DNA from: Rudaea sp. | GTDB taxonomy: Bacteria; Pseudomonadota; Gammaproteobacteria; Xanthomonadales; Rhodanobacteraceae | DNA: 6,962 nt | Assembly: GCA_025934455.1 (NCBI GenBank) | Contig: JAICYA010000103.1 | Span: forward strand, 1 to 6,962 | Direction of reading: 5' to 3' | Shown here: positions 1 through 5,794 of the stretch, in pieces | How the letters are laid out: each line of letters begins with the position of its first letter | Numbering within the stretch: the stretch's first letter is position 1 | Translations under genes and position numbers: made by a program | Notes under the pieces: generated by a model | Seen by the model: the letters and a program-made list of their open reading frames with translations, nothing else | The model's database searches: none | What the model was told of the DNA's origin: nothing

Positions 1-359
1 CCGCAGGCGTGCATCACCGGCACCGTCTTGCCGTCGGGGTCGGTCGCGGTCACCGTGCTGGCGTACGGCAGGCCGGTCGCCTCCTTCACCGGGAGCGCAT
101 CCATGTCCGCGCGCAGCATGACCGTCGGCCCATCGCCGTTGCGCAGCAGTCCGACCACGCCGGTCTTGCCGACGCCCGTGGTGACCTCGTAGCCGGCCGC
201 GCGCAAATGCTCCGCGGCGATGCCCGCCGTGCGCGTCTCCAGCATCGACAGTTCCGGATGGGCGTGGATGTCGGTGTACAGCGATTCCAGATCGGGTAGC
301 AAGGCGCGCAGATGTTCCGACGCTGCGGCGGGATCCTTTGCGGTCTGTTTCCCTGGCAT
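1..359 (-). CDS. M20-family metallo-amidohydrolase/peptidase, N-terminal part (cut by left edge)
   Basis: Reading leftward from ATG 359, 119 complete codons are visible and the frame is open to the window edge. The product starts MPGKQTAKDPAA. It carries the M20D (hippurate hydrolase/IAA-amino-acid hydrolase type) landmarks: an HPELS motif at residues 34-38, RADMDALP at 83-90 with two Asp residues, and MHACG at 116-120, which is the start of the family's MHACGHD metal-binding motif. Family members are usually about 390-440 aa, so roughly a quarter is present. They are di-metal hydrolases that release acyl groups from N-acyl amino acids or related amides; the substrate cannot be told from this part. 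No signal peptide is evident, so it is probably cytoplasmic, although some relatives are exported. The start is supported by a GAGGA ribosome-binding site at 372-368. The gene is divergent from doxX. Confidence 0.9.
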   Translation of the reverse strand, partial: MPGKQTAKDPAAASEHLRALLPDLESLYTDIHAHPELSMLETRTAGIAAEHLRAAGYEVTTGVGKTGVVGLLRNGDGPTVMLRADMDALPVKEATGLPYASTVTATDPDGKTVPVMHAC

Positions 360-367
360 GGCTATCG

Positions 368-372
368 TCCTC
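368..372 (-). promoter_or_regulatory. Ribosome-binding site of the M20 hydrolase gene
   Basis: On the minus strand GAGGA lies 8 bases before ATG 359, good Shine-Dalgarno spacing. It fixes the start of the leftward hydrolase gene. Confidence 0.6.
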
Positions 373-401
373 GTGGGACCTTGCGAAGCGCAGAGCAAAT
401 C

Positions 402-430
402 ACGATACGCCTTGCCACGCTGGCGGTAAA
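402..430 (-). promoter_or_regulatory. Candidate sigma-70 promoter for the M20 hydrolase gene
   Basis: On the minus strand TTTACC (430-425) and TATCGT (407-402) are separated by 17 bases. Each matches the -35 and -10 consensus at 4 of 6 positions. This would give a leader of about 35 nt before ATG 359. It is a weak match found by eye in the 132-bp divergent region (360-491). On the plus strand the best candidates for doxX, TTGCGA at 381-386 with GATACG at 404-409 and TTGCCA at 412-417 with TCAAAT at 435-440, are poorer. Confidence 0.3.
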
Positions 431-480
431 GGCGTCAAATGCCGCCGCGGACATGCATCTTCCGCACCCAAATCGAAGGG

Positions 481-485
481 AGGAG
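481..485 (+). promoter_or_regulatory. Ribosome-binding site of the doxX-like gene
   Basis: AGGAG, within a purine-rich GAAGGGAGGAG run, lies 6 bases before ATG 492. It is a strong Shine-Dalgarno that decides the start against the longer upstream-open frame. Confidence 0.75.
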
Positions 486-491
486 ATCGTC

Positions 492-905
492 ATGCGCTAC
501 ACACTGCTCGATGACTCGAAGGATCAGGTTCTGCTGCTCGCGCGCGTCCTGCTGGTGGTCCTGTACGTACTGTTCGGTTTCTACAAGTTGACCGGCTTCA
601 CCGGCACGGTTGCCGAAATGCAGGGGGTGGGCCTGCCGCTGCCAACCGTCACGGCAGCGATCGTGGTCATTCTCGAGTTCTTTGTCGGGCTGGCGATCCT
701 GTTCGGTTTTTACACGCGCCCGTTCGCGTTGCTGCTTGCCGCCTATACGCTGGGCACCGCTTTCATCGGGCATCACTACTGGACGATGTCCGGCGACGCG
801 CAGATGGCGAACATGATCAATTTCTACAAGAACGTCTCGATCATGGGCGGATTCCTGCTGCTGTGCCTCACCGGACCCGGCAAGTATTCGCTTGATCGCA
901 AATGA
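492..905 (+). CDS. DoxX-family integral membrane protein
   Basis: 137 aa. I chose ATG 492 because AGGAG at 481-485 sits 6 bases upstream; the longer open frame from 312 would add a non-membrane leader with no homology signal. Four hydrophobic segments are visible: about residues 15-35, 52-74, 77-93 and 114-128. Family-typical features are FGFYKLTGF after the first segment, an EFFVGLAILFGF segment, a HHYW group at 94-97, and the conserved NFYKNVSIMGGFLL block around 110-123, ending GPGKYSLDRK. DoxX/DoxD-like proteins are small four-helix inner-membrane proteins. Characterised relatives are linked to thiosulfate:quinone oxidoreductase or to oxidative-stress membrane complexes, but most, including this one, have no defined reaction. 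The following small gene begins at its very end, so the two are probably co-transcribed. Confidence 0.94.
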   Translation: MRYTLLDDSKDQVLLLARVLLVVLYVLFGFYKLTGFTGTVAEMQGVGLPLPTVTAAIVVILEFFVGLAILFGFYTRPFALLLAAYTLGTAFIGHHYWTMSGDAQMANMINFYKNVSIMGGFLLLCLTGPGKYSLDRK

Positions 906-906
906 C

Positions 907-1356
907 GTGACGGTGTCGCCGCAAGCCGTGCTCGGCATGGGCGCGGAAAGAACGACGCTGTCCCAGGACGGCGTCGCCACCGTCGTCGCGCCGGGATGGG
1001 CGCAGTTGCAGCGTGCATGCCTGAATCGTTGGCCACCGCATCCAGCCGATATGGAAAATGCGATCGCTTCGATCGAGGACGAACTGATGCGCTTGCCACG
1101 CGACCTGCGCCATCTGCATGTGTCGAGCGACGAGCCCATGCTGCGCGAGATCGCTCACGCGGCGGGCTTGCAGGAAAACGACAAGCGCCTCGATCGCGAT
1201 GTCGTCGAACGCGTATTCGAGCGACTGGCCGCGGTCGCGCTAGGACGCCCGAATGCGCAGGAGCGGCTGCCCGAGACCCCGCAATTCGCCGCAATCCTTC
1301 TGATCCTGCGCGAAATGATGCATCACCTGGACATTTCCTCGATCCGCCTGCGGTAA
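907..1356 (+). CDS. Hypothetical protein, about 140-154 aa, coupled to doxX
   Basis: I do not recognise this protein. The frame is open from TTG 892, inside the end of doxX, to TAA 1356. The start is ambiguous: TTG 892, GTG 907, GTG 913 or ATG 937, none with a good Shine-Dalgarno. I give GTG 907, the first start after the doxX stop (TGA 903-905), which would suit translational re-initiation. The predicted product is soluble, with no signal peptide or membrane segment. It looks largely helical and charged, with a C-terminal half rich in hydrophobic/charged heptad-like stretches (VVERVFERLAAVALG, then FAAILLILREMMHHLDISSI). The third-position G/C bias and open frame match the neighbours, so it is probably a real gene. 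Its position suggests co-transcription with doxX. The stop is certain; the start and function are not. Confidence 0.65.
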   Translation: MTVSPQAVLGMGAERTTLSQDGVATVVAPGWAQLQRACLNRWPPHPADMENAIASIEDELMRLPRDLRHLHVSSDEPMLREIAHAAGLQENDKRLDRDVVERVFERLAAVALGRPNAQERLPETPQFAAILLILREMMHHLDISSIRLR

Positions 1357-1380
1357 ACCCTCAGTAGCCCACCGTGAAGC

Positions 1381-1404
1381 GCTGTCGCACCCGCCGCCGG
1401 CAGC
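1381..1404 (+). other. Inverted repeat downstream of the hypothetical gene (possible weak terminator)
   Basis: GCTGTCG (1381-1387) can pair with CGGCAGC (1398-1404), seven pairs including one G-U, around a 10-nt loop. It lies 24 bases after the stop of the preceding gene. There is no following T-run, so it is not a standard intrinsic terminator. It may arrest transcription weakly or be a chance product of high G+C. Confidence 0.2.
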
Positions 1405-1470
1405 CACCGCCCGATCCGGCACCGATCGACGCCGCGACCCGCCCAAACCACGCGGCCGATCACGGCGTAG

Positions 1471-1476
1471 TATGCT
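1471..1476 (+). promoter_or_regulatory. Possible -10 element upstream of yfiR
   Basis: In the 188-bp gap before yfiR (1357-1544), TAGTATGCT at 1468-1476 contains TATGCT, a 4 of 6 match to the -10 consensus. It would start transcription about 60 bases before ATG 1545. No convincing -35 hexamer lies 16-18 bases upstream. The rest of this gap shows no gene. Confidence 0.2.
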
Positions 1477-1544
1477 GCGCTCGCATGGCCGGCGATTGAA
1501 CGTTTCCGCAAGCAGCCGTGGACTGAACCGCGCGGATTTGCAGG

Positions 1545-2132
1545 ATGTCGAGCAAGCCCCAACAGTTCCAACGCAATGGGTCGTCGCCGCACGCAGTCCG
1601 GCTTTTGCTCGCACTCCTTGCCTTTGAGGCCAGCCTCGCCGCGGGTCAGGTGGTTCCCGCGCACCCGCTGGAGACTGCCGCGCAGCGCAATGCGGCCATC
1701 GCTTCCACCGTGACCGGAATCATCAGCTACGCACGCTGGCCTGCCGATCCGCAACCGATACGAATCTGCGTGGTCGCCAATCCCCTGTATGCACAAGGAC
1801 TGTTGACGGGCCAACTCGATGCCGGGAGAAAAATCGTCACGCAGGAAATGGAAATCGACGACCCAACCATGCCCTCGTCATGCAACGTCCTGTATCTGGG
1901 TGCGTTGGATGAAAAGCAGCGGCTTGCACTGATCGCCAGCCTGGCCGGTCATCCGATCCTGACCATCAGCGAAACCGGCCCGGCCTGCAGTGCCGGCAGC
2001 ATGTTCTGCCTGCGTTTCGAGCGCAACCGTGTCGGCTTGCAGATGAACCTGGATTCGATTGCGCGCAGCGGCGTGCACGTGGATCCGCATGTGCTGCTGC
2101 TATCGGCCTCGAAATCAAGGGTACCCGATTGA
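1545..2132 (+). CDS. yfiR: YfiR-family periplasmic repressor of diguanylate cyclase YfiN
   Basis: 195 aa, close to the usual size of about 190. A hydrophobic export signal covers roughly residues 18-33 (VRLLLALLAFEASLAA), followed by a mature periplasmic domain. Family marks are the SYARWP block at 61-66, ILTISE at 138-143, and a C-terminal stretch at 151-187 resembling the YfiR signature that ends in LLLLS. The four cysteines lie at 75, 113, 148 and 155, spacing 38/35/7. P. aeruginosa YfiR, as I recall, has them at 71, 110, 145 and 152, forming two disulfides, so redox control is probably conserved. Known role: binds the periplasmic part of YfiN and keeps it inactive until YfiB takes YfiR away or its fold is disturbed. 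It is the first gene of a three-gene operon and overlaps yfiN by 4 bases. The Shine-Dalgarno before ATG 1545 is weak (GCGGA at 1532-1536). Confidence 0.93.
   Translation: MSSKPQQFQRNGSSPHAVRLLLALLAFEASLAAGQVVPAHPLETAAQRNAAIASTVTGIISYARWPADPQPIRICVVANPLYAQGLLTGQLDAGRKIVTQEMEIDDPTMPSSCNVLYLGALDEKQRLALIASLAGHPILTISETGPACSAGSMFCLRFERNRVGLQMNLDSIARSGVHVDPHVLLLSASKSRVPD
2117..2132 (+). promoter_or_regulatory. yfiR/yfiN TTGA overlap with ribosome-binding site (translational coupling)
   Basis: The yfiR stop TGA (2130-2132) overlaps the proposed yfiN start TTG (2129-2131) as TTGA. AAGG at 2117-2120 lies 8 bases before the TTG. This layout supports the TTG start and suggests coupled translation of repressor and cyclase, which would keep the repressor supply tied to the enzyme. 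Confidence 0.6.
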
Positions 2133-3403
2133 ACGCGCCGCTCATTCCTTCCGCGGGCGACCGGCGTAGCCTGCGCTCCACCCTCACGCGGACCTACCTC
2201 GCCCTGATCTGGCTGGCGGTCGGCGTGTCCAGCATCCTGCTGACGATACTCGGCATGATGGCGCTGCGCAGTTCCTTGCAGCAAAACCTGCAGGTGATCG
2301 CGCGTTCGATGAGCTACAACGTGACCGCCGCGGTCGTGTTCCAGGACCGCCCCGCGATCTACAGCGCCATCGCCGCGATGGGCGATGCCGGCCTCAGTGA
2401 AGTGGCCGACGTAAGCATTGCCGACGCCAAGGGAAACGTGCTGGCAACCTGGCACCACGCCGGGATCGATTCGGCACAACGCGCCGCGACGGCATCGGGC
2501 GCGGACTGGCTGGTACCGCCACCGCTTACGGTGCCCATCCTCCATGACAAAGCCGAGATCGGTCACCTGACCCTGACCGCCTACGGCGGAAGCCTGTGGA
2601 AATTCCTGCAACATGGACTGGCCTGGCTCGCGGTTGCTTTCCTGCTCAGCGCCTTGTGCGTGATGTATTTCGCACGCAAGTTTGCCGGCAACATCGTCTC
2701 GCCCCTGCATAACATGGCGCAAATCACGCGCACGATCTGCGTCGAGCGTGCGTTCAACAAACGGGTGCCCGCCGAACCCGTCACGGAATTGAACGATCTC
2801 GTCAACGATTTCAACCAACTGCTGTCCACGTTGAATTCGTGGGAACACAAGAACCAGGTCGAGTACGCGCGCTTGATCAAGCAGGCCACGCGCGACGACC
2901 TGACCGGCCTGGTCAAGCGCGGGACGTTCGACGAGCACTTGCGGGTCATGGTCGATGAAGCGGCGGTCCTGGGCAAACGCCTCGGCGTACTGTTCATCGA
3001 CGTCAACGAGTTCAAGCAAATCAACGACAGGTTCGGCCACGCCGCCGGTGATGCCGTGCTGGTCGGCGTCGCGAAGAAAATCCGCGCGGGATTGCGCGAA
3101 GGCGACCTTGCGGCGCGCATCGGTGGGGATGAATTCGCGGTCCTGCTGGCGCACATCCACGTCGCCAACGATCCGGCGCAGGTCGTCGAGCGCCTGCACG
3201 CGTCCTTGAAGGATCCGCTGCCAGCACCGGATGCAGGCAAGCTCGAAGTATCGATCAGCGTCGGCGTCGCCCTCTATCCGGACGATGCCGACACGACCAC
3301 CGGACTCCTGCATGCCGCGGATACGGCAATGTACAATGTCAAACGCAGCCGCGGCACGGGCCATGCTTCCCATGCCGGCGAACACGCTCCGGCGGATTCC
3401 TGA
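2129..3403 (+). CDS. yfiN: YfiN/TpbB/DgcN-type membrane diguanylate cyclase (CHASE8-like, HAMP, GGDEF)
   Basis: 424 aa, close to the family's size. It makes cyclic di-GMP from two GTP at the inner membrane. Order: cytoplasmic N-terminus; membrane helix about 22-46; periplasmic sensor about 47-160, the segment YfiR binds in characterised systems; second helix about 162-182; HAMP linker about 183-236; GGDEF domain about 250-410. Active-site features are complete: DDLTGL at 256-261, metal Asp in FIDVNEFK (D291), guanine-contact equivalents N299 and D308 in QINDRFGHAAGD, and GGDEF at 332-336. An RxxD inhibitory site (R323-D326) sits five residues before GGDEF. D308 is the ordinary Asp, pointing to c-di-GMP rather than the hybrid cyclic dinucleotides made by enzymes with Ser there. 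An oddity is Lys263 where the family usually has Asn in LTGLxNR. The TTG start is supported by overlap with yfiR and an AAGG site; yfiB follows after 11 bases. Confidence 0.96.
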   Translation: MNAPLIPSAGDRRSLRSTLTRTYLALIWLAVGVSSILLTILGMMALRSSLQQNLQVIARSMSYNVTAAVVFQDRPAIYSAIAAMGDAGLSEVADVSIADAKGNVLATWHHAGIDSAQRAATASGADWLVPPPLTVPILHDKAEIGHLTLTAYGGSLWKFLQHGLAWLAVAFLLSALCVMYFARKFAGNIVSPLHNMAQITRTICVERAFNKRVPAEPVTELNDLVNDFNQLLSTLNSWEHKNQVEYARLIKQATRDDLTGLVKRGTFDEHLRVMVDEAAVLGKRLGVLFIDVNEFKQINDRFGHAAGDAVLVGVAKKIRAGLREGDLAARIGGDEFAVLLAHIHVANDPAQVVERLHASLKDPLPAPDAGKLEVSISVGVALYPDDADTTTGLLHAADTAMYNVKRSRGTGHASHAGEHAPADS

Positions 3404-3409
3404 GGTAGG
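3402..3409 (+). promoter_or_regulatory. Ribosome-binding site of yfiB
   Basis: GAGGTAGG overlaps the yfiN stop codon and ends 5 bases before ATG 3415. This places yfiB in the same transcript as yfiN and fixes its start. Confidence 0.6.
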
Positions 3410-3414
3410 CGTCG

Positions 3415-3924
3415 ATGAAGCTGATCCGGTACTGGGCGCTATCCGCGACACTGGGCATCGTTGCCGTCCTCTGTTTGAGCGCCTGCCAGCAGAGCGCGCC
3501 CAAGGCAGTACCGCCGGGCCTTACCACCGAACAGGTGGCCGCACTGCATGACGCCGGTTTCCACCAGACATCCGACGGATGGGAGATCGCCGGCAACGAT
3601 ACGATCCTGTTCGGCCGCAATATCGGCAAACTGGATCCTGGCGGGCGCGAGATCGTGTCCAGGATCGGCCGCACACTGCTCGCGGTCGACATTCGCCAGG
3701 TCCAGGTGCTCGGTTTCACCGACAATACGGGAACGCCCGAATACAACCGGAAACTGTCCAAACGGCGCGCCGACGCCGTCGCCGCCGTGCTGGCCGAAAT
3801 TGGCATGCCCGGCCGTGGCATAGACGCGAAGGGGATGGGCGAAAAGGATCCCGTGGCCAGCAATACGACGGCCGAAGGCCGGGCCCAGAACCGGCGCGTC
3901 GCGATCGTGGTGTCGAGTCCGTGA
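3415..3924 (+). CDS. yfiB: YfiB-type OmpA-like outer-membrane lipoprotein, activator of YfiN
   Basis: 169 aa, matching the usual length of about 160-170. A lipoprotein signal peptide ends in the lipobox LSAC with acylated Cys24. The next residue is Gln25, not Asp, so outer-membrane sorting is expected. A linker at about 36-57 (LTTEQVAALHDAGF, then GWEI) resembles the YfiB segment that in P. aeruginosa contacts YfiR and carries activating mutations. The OmpA C-terminal domain spans about 62-169. It includes GFTDNTGTPEYNRKLSKRRA at 100-119, with the peptidoglycan-binding Asp103 and Arg118 equivalents, and GRAQNRRVAI at 155-164. Known role: anchored to the outer membrane and peptidoglycan, it sequesters YfiR and so switches YfiN on. 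It is the last gene of the yfiRNB operon. No strong terminator is visible after it. Confidence 0.95.
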   Translation: MKLIRYWALSATLGIVAVLCLSACQQSAPKAVPPGLTTEQVAALHDAGFHQTSDGWEIAGNDTILFGRNIGKLDPGGREIVSRIGRTLLAVDIRQVQVLGFTDNTGTPEYNRKLSKRRADAVAAVLAEIGMPGRGIDAKGMGEKDPVASNTTAEGRAQNRRVAIVVSSP

Positions 3925-3952
3925 GGTCTTGTCGCCTACAACGGTGGGATAT

Positions 3953-3975
3953 GTCAGCCATGGGATGAGCCTGAC
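3953..3975 (+). other. Small inverted repeat after yfiB (doubtful terminator)
   Basis: GTCAG (3953-3957) and CTGAC (3971-3975) can pair around an imperfect inner CAT/ATG pairing, and TTT follows. The stem is only 5 bp and the T-run is short. The 128-bp gap between yfiB and gmd (3925-4052) otherwise shows no gene and no convincing promoter. Confidence 0.15.
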
Positions 3976-4052
3976 TTTGATCGGCACTTCAGCGGACCCA
4001 CTCGCTACATCACACGTAGAAGCACCAACTCGACTCAGCGGTAAACGTCACC

Positions 4053-5039
4053 ATGCACGAAAAGACTGCCTTGATAACGGGAATCCTTGGGCAAGATGGC
4101 GCCTATTTGGCCAAGCTTCTGCTCGAGAAAGGCTATAAAGTTTATGGATTGATCAGAAGGTATTCCAACCCACGGTTCGATACGCTCGAATACCTGGGTA
4201 TCGATGATCGGATCGAATATGTCTCGGGCGACATGTCCGATGAAGCTTCGCTCATCACCGTAATAAAAACGATTCTGCCCGACGAGGTTTATAACCTGGC
4301 GGCACAGTCGTTTGTTGGTTCTTCCTGGGACCAGGCGAAGTTGACTACCGACGTGAATGCCTTGGGCGTTCTCTACATTTTGAATGCAATCAAGTCCAAT
4401 TCTCCAACCACGAAATTCTACCAGGCCTCGACCAGTGAGATGTATGGCAACAATCACGACGAGGGCATACAAACGGAGGAAATGCCGTTCCATCCGCGTA
4501 GCCCCTACGCCATTGCCAAGCTGTACGCGTACTGGATGACCATCAATTTTCGAGAAAGCTATGGCATGTACTGTGCGAATGGCATCCTTTTCAACCACGA
4601 ATCTCCGATTCGCGGAATCGAATTCGTCACGCGGAAAATATCGGACGGCGTGGCTCGCATCAAGCTGGGACTTTGCGACGAAATCAGGCTGGCAAATATC
4701 GACAGCAAGCGCGACTGGGGATTCGCTGGAGATTACGTCGAGGCAATGTGGCTGATGCTCCAGCAGGAGAAATCAGACGACTACGTCGTTGCAACCGGCG
4801 AGACGCATTCGGTTCGGGACTTCCTGGATGTGGCGTTCAGTTGTGTTGGAATCAGTGATTGGGGGAAATACGTCAAGATTGATCCGCGATTCAAGCGCCC
4901 AGCCGAATTGTTCACGTTGCAAGGCAAAGCGGACAAAGCCGGGAGACTGCTTGGTTGGCGCCCGAAAGTGCAATTTGAGGAATTGGTAAGAATGATGGTT
5001 GCGGCGGACATGCAGCGGTGTGCCGGCGAAATCAAATAA
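4053..5039 (+). CDS. gmd: GDP-mannose 4,6-dehydratase
   Basis: 328 aa. It converts GDP-D-mannose to GDP-4-keto-6-deoxy-D-mannose in the cytoplasm, the branch point to GDP-D-rhamnose, GDP-L-fucose, GDP-perosamine and related sugars. Extended short-chain dehydrogenase marks are an NADP-binding GILGQDG near residues 10-16, STSEMYG with Thr127 and Glu129, and SPYAIAK with Tyr152 and Lys156. [15 protein letters not shown] (181-195) and [14 protein letters not shown] (220-233) are diagnostic of Gmd. The short length and several blocks resemble the P. aeruginosa A-band (GDP-D-rhamnose) Gmd, as I recall it, more than the roughly 370-aa E. coli colanic-acid enzyme. By eye the gene is nearer 50-53% G+C and uses AGA/AGG at Arg35, 36, 212, 298 and 313, unlike its neighbours, suggesting transfer. 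The Shine-Dalgarno before ATG 4053 is poor. No partner reductase or aminotransferase is in the window. Its end overlaps the convergent glycosyltransferase gene by 8 bp. Confidence 0.97.
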   Translation: MHEKTALITGILGQDGAYLAKLLLEKGYKVYGLIRRYSNPRFDTLEYLGIDDRIEYVSGDMSDEASLITVIKTILPDEVYNLAAQSFVGSSWDQAKLTTDVNALGVLYILNAIKSNSPTTKFYQASTSEMYGNNHDEGIQTEEMPFHPRSPYAIAKLYAYWMTINFRESYGMYCANGILFNHESPIRGIEFVTRKISDGVARIKLGLCDEIRLANIDSKRDWGFAGDYVEAMWLMLQQEKSDDYVVATGETHSVRDFLDVAFSCVGISDWGKYVKIDPRFKRPAELFTLQGKADKAGRLLGWRPKVQFEELVRMMVAADMQRCAGEIK

Positions 5040-5739
5040 TGCGCAATCGTTCGCGAATCGACGGGCTGTATTTCACGATGCAGTAAATCGCGCGAACAGC
5101 GTCCCTCCAGCCGATTTTCTTGCCCTCCGCATAGCTGCGACCGGAGTAAGAGATGCTGACTTCGTGGACGCGGCACCCGATTCTGGCGACTTTGGCGGTA
5201 ACCTCCGGCTCAAAGCCGAAACGGTTCTCCTCGATCCGGATCGCCTGGATGACTTCGCGGCGGAACGCCTTGTAGCAGGTTTCCATGTCCGTCAGATGCA
5301 GGCGCGTGAACAAGTTCGACAGGAGCGTGAGCACCTTGTTGCCGAGCCGTTGTCGAAATGGCATGCGCGGTTGCCGCGCGTCGCTGAAACGCGAGCCGAA
5401 CACGACATCGGCGCGATCGCTCAGTATGGGTTCCACCAACGCGGGATAGTCGTTCGGATCGTATTCGAGGTCGGCGTCCTGGATGATAACGATGTCCCCG
5501 GTCGCGGCGCAGATGCCTGTGCGCAGCGCAGCGCCCTTGCCTTGGTTGACCTCGTGATAGTGAATCTGCTGAACGAGCGGTGCGATTTCCGATTGCAGGA
5601 TCGCGCGCGTTCCGTCGTGCGAGCAATCGTCGACGATGATGATTTCCTTCGGCGCGCACGGCGACATGCGCACCGCGTCGACAAGCGCACGGATGGTTCT
5701 TGCTTCGTTGTAGCAAGGAATCACGACCGACAGCTTCAT
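5032..5739 (-). CDS. Family 2 glycosyltransferase, DPM1-like (polyprenyl-phosphate sugar transferase type)
   Basis: 235 aa from ATG 5739. It begins [16 protein letters not shown], a textbook GT-A family 2 start. Motifs in order: [12 protein letters not shown] (33-44), [11 protein letters not shown] (65-75), the DxD metal/nucleotide-sugar motif in QDADLEYDP (87-95), FGSRF (114-118), [10 protein letters not shown] (151-160), [12 protein letters not shown] (175-186) and [17 protein letters not shown] (198-214). This pattern fits the dolichol/polyprenyl-phosphate mannose or glucose synthase-like group, which transfers a sugar from a GDP- or UDP-donor to a polyprenyl phosphate. There is no C-terminal membrane segment, so it resembles soluble, membrane-associated DPM1 rather than GtrB/ArnC. 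Donor and acceptor are not determinable. The frame is open to GTG 5766. GTG 5742 with GGGGGA at 5756-5751 is an alternative start one codon upstream. It lies 55 bases after the UbiA-like gene, probably in the same operon. Confidence 0.94.
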   Translation of the reverse strand: MKLSVVIPCYNEARTIRALVDAVRMSPCAPKEIIIVDDCSHDGTRAILQSEIAPLVQQIHYHEVNQGKGAALRTGICAATGDIVIIQDADLEYDPNDYPALVEPILSDRADVVFGSRFSDARQPRMPFRQRLGNKVLTLLSNLFTRLHLTDMETCYKAFRREVIQAIRIEENRFGFEPEVTAKVARIGCRVHEVSISYSGRSYAEGKKIGWRDAVRAIYCIVKYSPSIRERLRII

Positions 5740-5794
5740 CACTGAATGATTCCCCCGTTTTCGCACGGCGTGTCGCGGATTGCGCTTGCCAGCG

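Noticed and set aside
435..1294. Several minus-strand frames opposite doxX and the hypothetical gene
   Set aside because: They overlap the convincing DoxX protein and one another, with no homology signal.
2129..3403. The idea that the YfiN GGDEF domain is a hybrid (cGAMP-type) cyclase
   Set aside because: The selectivity position is the ordinary Asp (D308 in the GHAAGD segment), so c-di-GMP is expected.
1949..3451. A 500-codon open frame on the minus strand opposite yfiR and yfiN
   Set aside because: It is antisense to genes with clear family motifs. Its translation is rich in Arg, Gln, Asp and His with no recognisable domain, as expected for the complement of a high-GC gene.
3929..4138. 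A possible 69-residue small gene between yfiB and gmd
   Set aside because: It runs into gmd in another frame, has no good ribosome-binding site, and its composition does not look coding.
4035..4598. A 187-codon minus-strand frame opposite the start of gmd
   Set aside because: gmd is certain on the plus strand; the antisense product shows no recognisable domain.
4999..5745. A 248-codon plus-strand frame opposite the family 2 glycosyltransferase
   Set aside because: The minus strand encodes a full set of glycosyltransferase motifs. The plus-strand product is a low-complexity Arg/Ala/Asp-rich shadow with no independent support.
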